Part shown: piece after piece, positions 6,995-12,087 of the stretch
Layout of the letters: each line of letters opens with the position of its first letter
How positions within the stretch are numbered: position 1 is the first letter of the stretch
Source: VGBK01 sp964548475
GTDB taxonomy: Bacteria > Actinomycetota > Acidimicrobiia > Spongiisociales > UBA11373
DNA length: 12,087 bases
Direction of reading: 5' to 3'
Assembly (NCBI GenBank): GCA_964548475.1
Contig: CAZJRF010000056.1
Span: forward strand, 1 to 12,087
The notes under the pieces: generated by a model
What the model was told of the DNA's origin: nothing
Database searches by the model: none
Seen by the model: only the letters and a program-made list of their open reading frames with translations
Program-made: the position numbers and the translations under genes

Positions 6995-7114
6995 ACGTAC
7001 TTCAGCCAAGGCGCGCTATACGAAATCGGGTCTGCTATGAGCCTGTTCAAGATCACAACATATGCAGACGAGTTCTTTGCCGTGCTCGAAGGCAGGCCGG
7101 TGCCGACGCCGTAA
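6995..7114 (+). pseudogene. Low-GC fragment of an unidentified gene (C-terminal remnant)
   Basis: The frame from about 6995 to the TAA at 7112-7114 encodes TYFSQGALYEIGSAMSLFK, then ITTYADEFFAVLEGRPVP. It is balanced and protein-like, unlike the Arg/Pro/Gly-rich shadows nearby. The segment 7001-7090 is about 50% GC (45 of 90 counted), against near 70% around it. No start with a ribosome site precedes it; the internal ATG at 7037 has none and would give only 25 residues. It is best read as the C-terminal end of a gene acquired from elsewhere and truncated by deletion, or as a joining artefact next to the gap. Its family was not recognised. Confidence 0.35.
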
Positions 7115-7144
7115 AAGAGCGGCAGAAGCACGCGCGACTGGTGC

Positions 7145-7154
7145 NNNNNNNNNN
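7145..7154. other. Assembly gap (ten N)
   Basis: Ten consecutive undetermined bases mark a scaffold join. The true distance may differ from ten. Open frames that read through it are not real evidence of coding. Confidence 0.98.
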
Positions 7155-7407
7155 TGGAGGGGGCAGGCCCCCCGGTGGTGTGGGACGCCGTCGGCCCAGC
7201 TGCGGCCGATCTCATTGATTGGACTGAGACCGCTCTTGGCGCCGCCGGCAGGTGCGCGGTGGGGCCGTCCTCGGCGGCCGGGCGCTCTCTGGGTCACCAA
7301 CCTCGGCGGGCACGATGATGAAGGGCAGCCGCGACGCCGAGGTGTGCTTGGGCGGCAGGGGGTCCGAGGGGTACGGTGAGAACCTGGCGGGAACGGCCGA
7401 GACATGA

Positions 7408-7415
7408 GGGGAGGG
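7408..7415 (+). promoter_or_regulatory. Strong ribosome-binding site of the UspA-like gene
   Basis: GGGGAGGG lies seven bases before the ATG at 7423 and fixes that start over nearby alternatives. Confidence 0.7.
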
Positions 7416-7422
7416 TGATCCC

Positions 7423-8289
7423 ATGGGTGCGGGACTACTGGCGGTAGGGGTGGATGGGTCGGAAGGGTCTTCCACGGCGTTGCTCTGGGCTATCGAGACG
7501 GCCCGGTCGCTCGGGTCGTCGGTGAGCGCCGTCTTCGGCTACTCGCCGTGGGCGGGGATGCTGTTCGCCGTGCCGCCCTTCGATGCCGACGGCGTCCGAG
7601 AACTCTTCCGGAGCCGGTTCCGGGAGGAATGGTGCGCCCCGCTGTTGGAGTCGGATGTCCAGCACGAGCGGCGGTTCGTCCTCGATGATCCTGCCAGCGC
7701 CCTGCTCGGGGTGGCCGGGAAGGAGCACGCCGCCCTGATTGCCCTGGGGGCGCACGGCCACAGCCGTTGGTCGCCCCATGTGCTGGGGAGCGTGACCGCC
7801 AAGGTGCTCCACCACAGCGAGTGGCCGGTGGCGGTAGTGCCCCACCCGCCGTCCGATCTCCCGGCTTCCGGACGGATCGTGGTGGGCGTCGACGGCTCCG
7901 CCGGGTCGCGTGGCGCGCTTGAGTGGGCTGCCGAACAGGCCGCCGCCCTCGGAAAGCAGGTGCGGGCGGTCTGCGTGACCCCATTCCAGTTGTGGCACGA
8001 GCACCCCGCCTTCGTGACGCCGGGAGGTGAGGCGATCACCGATGAAGCCATGGGGCTGCGGGCCCTGAGCGATGAGGTGGCAGCTGCATCGGGGGTGCCC
8101 ATCGAGGCCGCGTTGGTGGCGGGGGACCCAGCCGACACGCTGCTGGGTCTGACCGGGGAGTGGGATCTGCTGGTGCTCGGCTCCCGGGGGCACTCCTCGG
8201 TGGGGGACGTGGTGTTCGGCTCGGTGGGCCGGGCGTGTGCCACCCGGGCGACACGGCCGGTGGTCATCGTCCCCGGCGCTGGGTCCTGA
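7423..8289 (+). CDS. Tandem-domain universal stress protein (UspA family)
   Basis: The 288 residues hold two Usp domains, about 4-140 and 150-285. Each opens with a beta strand ending in an ATP-site aspartate (LLAVGVDGSEGS, D11; IVVGVDGSAGS, D157). Each closes with the nucleotide-binding G-2x-G-9x-G(S) motif: GAHGHSRWSPHVLGS at 109-123 and GSRGHSSVGDVVFGS at 253-267. Both motifs are intact, so both domains should bind ATP, as in the tandem Usp proteins of mycobacteria that respond to hypoxia or energy stress. The protein is cytoplasmic and has no attached output domain. It is the first gene of the plus-strand series and ends 19 bases before the permease start. A Usp protein next to a transporter often acts as its regulator, but that pairing is inferred from position. 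Confidence 0.93.
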   Translation: MGAGLLAVGVDGSEGSSTALLWAIETARSLGSSVSAVFGYSPWAGMLFAVPPFDADGVRELFRSRFREEWCAPLLESDVQHERRFVLDDPASALLGVAGKEHAALIALGAHGHSRWSPHVLGSVTAKVLHHSEWPVAVVPHPPSDLPASGRIVVGVDGSAGSRGALEWAAEQAAALGKQVRAVCVTPFQLWHEHPAFVTPGGEAITDEAMGLRALSDEVAAASGVPIEAALVAGDPADTLLGLTGEWDLLVLGSRGHSSVGDVVFGSVGRACATRATRPVVIVPGAGS

Positions 8290-8308
8290 TGGCAAGGCTG
8301 CCGGTCTG

Positions 8309-9667
8309 ATGACCGGGGAGCGTGCTTCCTCACGCGGGCCGCTCTCGACGGCGCCCTTTGCTCGCGGGGAGCGGAAGGCCCTGGGGACCTGGAGTGTGGT
8401 CGCCATCGGGGTCGGCGGAATGGTGGGGGGCGGCATCTTCGCGGTGCTGGGCTTGGCGGTCCAACTCTCCGGTGGGGCGACGCCTCTGGCTTTCGGCCTG
8501 GCCGGCGTGGTGGCGTTGGTCACCGCCGCCTCCTACGCCGGTCTCTCGAAGCGCTTCCCCAGCCGGGGGGGCACGGTGGTGTTTCTCAATCGGGCGTTCG
8601 GGCGGGGGATGGCGGCGGGATCACTCAACGTGCTGCTCTGGCTCAGCTATGTGGTCATGCTGGCCCTGTACGCCTCCGCCTTCGGGAGCTATGGGGCGCG
8701 CTTCTTCCCAGAGGGTGCCCAGGCGGTGGCCCGGCACCTCCTGGCCAGCGGGGTGCTGGTCGGCCTCACCGTGCTCAACTTCGCCTCCGCCGACGTGGTG
8801 GGCCGGGCCGAGCGTTGGGTGGTGGCCATCAAGATCGTCATCCTGGCGGTGTTCATTGGTGTCGGCCTGTTCTCCATCGACCCGGGCCGTCTCGCCTTCT
8901 CGGCGTGGCCGGGGCCGCTCACCCTGGTCGGAGGCGGGATGGTGATCTTTGTCGCCTACGAGGGCTTTGAGCTCATCGCCAACGCCGCCGAAGACGTTCG
9001 TGATCCGAGGGCCACGCTGCCCACCGCCTACTTCGCCAGCGTTGGGTTCGTGGTGGTGCTTTACTTGCTGATTGCCATCGTGACGGTGGGATCGCTGGCC
9101 CCGGCCGATATCCGGAGTCAGGCGGACTATGCCCTGGCGGCCGCAGCCCGCCCCTCGCTGGGCGCACTGGGCTTCACCATGATCGGCATCGCCGCCCTGC
9201 TGTCGACGACGTCGGCGATCAACGCCACCCTCTACGGGTCGGCTCGCCTCAGCTGGGCCGTCGCTCGCTCCGGGGAGCTCCCCGAGCAACTCGCCCGCAA
9301 GGCCTGGAACCGGCCCGTGGAGGGCCTGGTGATCACCGCGGTCGCCAGCCTGGCGCTGGTGAACGCCTTCGACGTGGCTCGGATCTCCACCATGGGCAGT
9401 GCCGGGTTCCTGGTGGTGTTCGGTGCGGTGAATCTGGCCGCGTGGCGGCTCAGCGGGAACCGTCTGGTGGGCGGGCTGGGAGCGGCCGGGTGCCTGGCCG
9501 CCCTGGCCGCGCTCTGCGCGGTGACGCTCGACCGCTCGCCGGGGGATCTGGTCGTCCTCGCTGTGCTGATCGGGTCGGCACTGGCCATTGAATGGGGCTA
9601 TCGGCGGGCCACCGGGAGGGAGTTGCGGCTGGCGAACGACGGGGAGGAGAACGCCACCGCGGAGTGA
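8309..9667 (+). CDS. APC-superfamily amino acid permease
   Basis: The 452-residue protein has about twelve hydrophobic helices. Helix 1 carries the unwound glycine-rich substrate motif VGGMVGGGIFAVLG (about 35-48). The helix 6 region reads VAYEGFELIANAAEDVRDP (about 215-233), which is the AA_permease_2 signature. It should exchange or import amino acids or related amines with protons across the inner membrane. The substrate is not readable. The frame can be extended upstream to a GTG at 8237, but that would overlap the stress-protein gene with a hydrophilic lead. The ATG at 8309, 19 bases after the preceding stop, gives the usual short cytoplasmic N-terminus. Its ribosome site is weak (AAGG at 8294-8297), which fits translation coupled to the gene before it. 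The C-terminal tail (LANDGEENATAE) is acidic and cytoplasmic. Confidence 0.9.
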   Translation: MTGERASSRGPLSTAPFARGERKALGTWSVVAIGVGGMVGGGIFAVLGLAVQLSGGATPLAFGLAGVVALVTAASYAGLSKRFPSRGGTVVFLNRAFGRGMAAGSLNVLLWLSYVVMLALYASAFGSYGARFFPEGAQAVARHLLASGVLVGLTVLNFASADVVGRAERWVVAIKIVILAVFIGVGLFSIDPGRLAFSAWPGPLTLVGGGMVIFVAYEGFELIANAAEDVRDPRATLPTAYFASVGFVVVLYLLIAIVTVGSLAPADIRSQADYALAAAARPSLGALGFTMIGIAALLSTTSAINATLYGSARLSWAVARSGELPEQLARKAWNRPVEGLVITAVASLALVNAFDVARISTMGSAGFLVVFGAVNLAAWRLSGNRLVGGLGAAGCLAALAALCAVTLDRSPGDLVVLAVLIGSALAIEWGYRRATGRELRLANDGEENATAE

Positions 9668-9733
9668 GCCGTCGCGGGGACCCCTGCCGTCGTCACCGCT
9701 TCGAGAGCACGGCGGGCGCCCGGACTTCGGCAT

Positions 9734-9750
9734 GCGGCTCGCCGAGCCGC
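9734..9750. promoter_or_regulatory. Hairpin just before the nuclease-like gene
   Basis: GCGGCTC (9734-9740) and GAGCCGC (9744-9750) form a perfect 7-base-pair stem with a 3-base loop. It ends 12 bases before the ATG at 9763. A separate perfect palindrome, CGGGCGCCCG, lies at 9713-9722. The stem may weaken translation of the downstream gene or trim or terminate the permease transcript. No T tract is present. Confidence 0.35.
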
Positions 9751-9762
9751 GAGAATGGCCGG

Positions 9763-10389
9763 ATGGACCCCGGGGTCGAGCTTGTGGAGTCGTATCTGCG
9801 GCTCAACGGCTACGCCACCCTGGCCGAGTTCCAGATCCATCGGCGGCTGCCCGACGGCAGTTACGAGGCGCTGACCGACGTCGATGTGGTAGGGATTCGC
9901 TTCCCCGGCGAGGTCTACGCCGCCGATCCCCTCGACAGTCCGAATCCGCACTTCCTGCTCATCGAGGACGATCAACTCCGCCTGATTGAGGACACCATCG
10001 ATGTGATCCTCGGCGAGGTGAAACAGGGCGAGGCGGTGTTCAACCCGGGCCTGAAGCGCCGGGAGACCCTGGACACCGTGCTGCAGCGGTTCGGTTGGCT
10101 GTACGGGCAGCCGCTACCGGAGGTGGTTACCGATCTGCGGCGGCGGGGTCTCTCGGTGGCGCCCTCCCGGGGCGGAGGGCAGATACGGACCCGCCTGGTG
10201 GCGTTCGGGCGCAGCAGCACCAACGACTTGCACACCATGTCGCTGCGGCACATCTTCACGGTGATGGTGTCGTTCATGGAGCGCCTGGACCCGGTGATCC
10301 GGCCCGACGCCTATTCGGACCCGGTGACCGCCACCCTCCGGCTCCTGGTCAAGCTGGGGTTTGAGGTGCAGAGTCCGCCCGAGGGGTAG
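9763..10389 (+). CDS. Unrecognised protein with possible PD-(D/E)XK nuclease core
   Basis: The 208-residue protein has no signal peptide or membrane helix and was not recognised as a named family. Its first half reads as alpha-beta-beta-beta. A helix (VELVESYLRLNGY) is followed by FQIHRR, then ALTDVDVVGIRF with D39 and D41. After a loop come FLLIEDD and VILGEVKQGEA with E85-x-K87. The order helix, D on a strand, E-x-K on a later strand is the layout of the PD-(D/E)XK nuclease superfamily, so metal-dependent DNA cleavage or a degenerate DNA- or nucleotide-binding role is possible. The second half is mostly helical. The ATG at 9763 is preferred, because upstream in-frame codons to 9592 overlap the permease and are Arg/Gly-rich. 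No strong Shine-Dalgarno is present. The stop is 37 bases before the ATPase start. The gene is very probably real; the nuclease reading is inference. Confidence 0.7.
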   Translation: MDPGVELVESYLRLNGYATLAEFQIHRRLPDGSYEALTDVDVVGIRFPGEVYAADPLDSPNPHFLLIEDDQLRLIEDTIDVILGEVKQGEAVFNPGLKRRETLDTVLQRFGWLYGQPLPEVVTDLRRRGLSVAPSRGGGQIRTRLVAFGRSSTNDLHTMSLRHIFTVMVSFMERLDPVIRPDAYSDPVTATLRLLVKLGFEVQSPPEG

Positions 10390-10426
10390 AGGGGAGATAC
10401 GGCAGCCGACGGGGAGGTTGGTGAGC

Positions 10427-12087
10427 ATGCAGGGCCTTGCAGAGGAGGAACGGTCGGCGCCCACCGCGCAGGAGGTGGCGTCGCTCTCGGCCGATGAGCT
10501 GCGGAAGAAACTCGGGGCCCCTGCCGAGGGCCTCACCACCGAAGAGGCGGGTCGGCGGCTCGAGCAGTACGGTCCCAACGAACTCGAGGAGCAGACCACC
10601 AGTGTCCTCGTTCGGCTCCTGCAGCACTTCTGGGGCCCGATCCCATGGATGATCGAGGTGGCTGCGGTGCTGTCCGGCGTCGTCGGGCACTGGGAGGACT
10701 TCGGGATCATCCTGGCGCTGCTGGTGGCCAATGCCGGCATCGGCTTCTGGGAGGAGTACCGGGCCGGGAACGCCATCGCCGCGCTGCAGCAGAGTCTGGC
10801 CCGCCGCGCCCGGGTGCGGCGCGACGGCCGCTGGGCGTCGCGCCCCGCCCGGGATCTGGTGCCCGGTGACCTGATTCGGCTGCATATCGGCGACATCGTG
10901 CCTGCCGACGTCAAGCTGCTGGGGGAAGGGGAGGTCGAGGTCGACCAGTCGGCCCTGACCGGCGAGTCGCTGCCGGTGGAGAAGGGTCCCGGGGAGGTGC
11001 TCTACTCCGGCTCGATCTTGCGTCGCGGCGAGCCCGACGCCCTGGTGTACGCCACCGGGAGCGATACCTATTTCGGGAAGACCGCTCACCTGGTGGAAGG
11101 CCCGGAGGCCCCGAGCCACTTCCAGCAGGCGGTGCTCAAGATCGGCGACTACCTCATCGTCATCGCCGTCGTGCTGGTGGCGGTGATCATCGGGGTGGCG
11201 GTGTTCCGCGGCGACGGTGTGGTTACCACTCTGCAGTTCGCCCTGGTGCTGACGGTGGCCGCCATCCCGGTGGCGATGCCCACCGTGCTCTCGGTAACCA
11301 TGGCGGTGGGTGCCCACCTGCTGGCCAAGCGGCAGGCCATCGTCAGCCGCCTGGCCGCCATCGAAGAACTGGCCGGGATGGACGTGCTCTGCTCGGACAA
11401 GACCGGCACGCTGACCCAGAACCAGCTCACCCTGGGGGAGGCGTTCACCGTGGGTGACGTCTCCGGGGAGGACGTGGTGCGGAGCGCCGCTCTGGCCTCG
11501 CGGGCCGAGGACGAGGATCCCATCGACCTGGCCGTGCTCAGCGGCCTGGAGGAGGGGTGGGACCGAGGGTACCGAGTGGGCGCTTTCCAGCCTTTCGACC
11601 CGGTGAGCAAGCGAACCGAGGCCGAGGTGGTGGGACCCGACGGTGAGGTCTTTCGGGTGAGCAAGGGGGCCCCACAGGTGATCCTCGCCCTGGTGCCCGA
11701 CGCGGCCACCCTGCAGGGTGAGGTGCAAGAGGCCATCGACGAGTTTGCCGGCCGCGGCTACCGCGCCCTGGGGGTCGCCCGCGGTGACGGCGACGGCCCC
11801 TGGCGCCTCCTGGGTGTGCTGCCTCTCTTCGACCCGCCCCGCCCCGATTCGGCCGAGGTGATAGGGACTGCCCAGGACATGGGGGTCGACGTGAAGATGG
11901 TCACCGGCGACCAGGTGGCCATTGCCCGTGAGACCTGCCGGCAGCTGCAACTGGGCACCGATATCCTCGATGCGAGCGCCTTCGCCGCGGCCGGGCGTCA
12001 CGAGGATGCCGGACTGGTCGACACTATTGAGCACGCCGACGGTTTCGCCCAGGTCTACCCCGAGCACAAGTATCGCATCGTCGAGGC
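10427..12087 (+). CDS. Plasma-membrane-type H+-transporting P-type ATPase (P3A), C-terminus cut by window edge
   Basis: The open frame of about 553 codons runs off the right edge. It begins with the cation-ATPase N-terminal helix region (LTTEEAGRRLEQYGPNEL, about 38-55). Next come membrane helices 1-2 and an actuator domain with LTGESLPVEKG (T178-G-E-S). Helix 4 has AAIPVAMPTVLSVTMA, the proton-pump pattern of plant and fungal plasma-membrane enzymes. The phosphorylation site is DKTGTLT (D324). The nucleotide domain has FDPVSKRTEA and SKGAP, and the hinge has KMVTGDQVAIA (from about 490). Near the edge YPEHKYRIVE again matches the H+-ATPase subfamily. Members use ATP to export protons. About 250-300 residues with helices 5-10, including the transport aspartate of helix 6, lie outside, so ion specificity rests on subfamily motifs. 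The ATG at 10427 follows GGGGAGG (10411-10417) by nine bases; GTG 10421 is a less likely alternative. Confidence 0.93.
   Translation, partial: MQGLAEEERSAPTAQEVASLSADELRKKLGAPAEGLTTEEAGRRLEQYGPNELEEQTTSVLVRLLQHFWGPIPWMIEVAAVLSGVVGHWEDFGIILALLVANAGIGFWEEYRAGNAIAALQQSLARRARVRRDGRWASRPARDLVPGDLIRLHIGDIVPADVKLLGEGEVEVDQSALTGESLPVEKGPGEVLYSGSILRRGEPDALVYATGSDTYFGKTAHLVEGPEAPSHFQQAVLKIGDYLIVIAVVLVAVIIGVAVFRGDGVVTTLQFALVLTVAAIPVAMPTVLSVTMAVGAHLLAKRQAIVSRLAAIEELAGMDVLCSDKTGTLTQNQLTLGEAFTVGDVSGEDVVRSAALASRAEDEDPIDLAVLSGLEEGWDRGYRVGAFQPFDPVSKRTEAEVVGPDGEVFRVSKGAPQVILALVPDAATLQGEVQEAIDEFAGRGYRALGVARGDGDGPWRLLGVLPLFDPPRPDSAEVIGTAQDMGVDVKMVTGDQVAIARETCRQLQLGTDILDASAFAAAGRHEDAGLVDTIEHADGFAQVYPEHKYRIVE

Larger units (their letters stand above)
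6950..7422. other. Disturbed intergenic stretch with assembly gap
   Basis: No intact gene lies here. In order: a low-GC segment with a truncated open frame (about 6995-7114), ten N at 7145-7154, a G/C hairpin touching the gap (GGGGGC-AG-GCCCCC at 7159-7172), and a leader to the stress-protein gene. After the gap a frame is open from its edge to a TGA at 7316-7318. It contains PPVVWDAVGPAAADLIDW and could be the end of a gene lost in the gap, but it could equally be chance. A 30-codon frame at 7315-7407 has no convincing ribosome site. Confidence 0.5.

Noticed and set aside
7016..7405. Minus-strand open frame reading through the ten N
   Set aside because: It crosses undetermined bases, so its continuity is not real evidence.
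7315..7407. 30-codon plus-strand frame just before the stress-protein gene
   Set aside because: It starts at tandem ATG codons, but there is no convincing ribosome site and the composition is that of leader DNA.
7435..8523. 362-codon minus-strand open frame over the stress-protein and permease starts
   Set aside because: It is antisense to two intact recognised genes and has a low-complexity Pro/Arg/Gly-rich translation.
8621..9733. 370-codon minus-strand open frame over the permease gene
   Set aside because: It is a shadow of the permease frame; its Gln/His/Gly-rich translation has no family resemblance.
10349..12067. Long 572-codon open frame on the minus strand over the P-type ATPase gene
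   Set aside because: The opposite strand encodes an unmistakable P-type ATPase. The minus frame is a by-product of G/C third positions and its translation is His/Gly/Gln-rich with no known motif.

Overview
The window is GC-rich (near 70% by eye). Its codon use favours G or C at third positions, and it starts genes with GTG as well as ATG. Together with an F420-type luciferase-like oxidoreductase, GxGxD-repeat secreted proteins and tandem universal stress domains, this points to an actinobacterium, possibly of the Acidimicrobiia. That placement is an inference from gene style; no rRNA or other marker is present. A run of ten N at 7145-7154 shows this is a scaffold from a draft or metagenome assembly.

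Left half (1-5569), all on the minus strand: the left-truncated LLM-class flavin-dependent oxidoreductase (1-847), a PLP-dependent class V aminotransferase-fold enzyme (1046-2179), an exported protein with two blocks of RTX-like calcium-binding repeats (2797-3720), and a type I membrane protein of unknown function with a 230-residue cytoplasmic tail (4022-5569). The gaps between these genes are 200-620 bases, so they are probably separate transcription units. Several short dyads lie in the gaps.

Centre (5570-6145): a divergent intergenic region between the minus-strand and plus-strand blocks. It carries nested inverted repeats and two direct-repeat pairs that share a 23-base period.

Right half (6146-12087), all on the plus strand: an MtfA-type zinc metallopeptidase; an odd stretch of about 470 bases holding a low-GC gene remnant and the assembly gap; then a close-packed series of a tandem UspA protein, an APC-family amino acid permease, an unrecognised 208-residue protein with a possible PD-(D/E)XK nuclease core, and a plasma-membrane-type (P3A) H+-ATPase cut by the right edge. 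Spacings in this series are 19, 95 and 37 bases, so it may be an operon. The combination of stress sensor, amino acid transport and ATP-driven proton export suggests pH or membrane-energy homeostasis. The nuclease-like protein is the unexplained member and the best candidate for something new. No CRISPR array, tRNA, rRNA or complete insertion sequence was seen.
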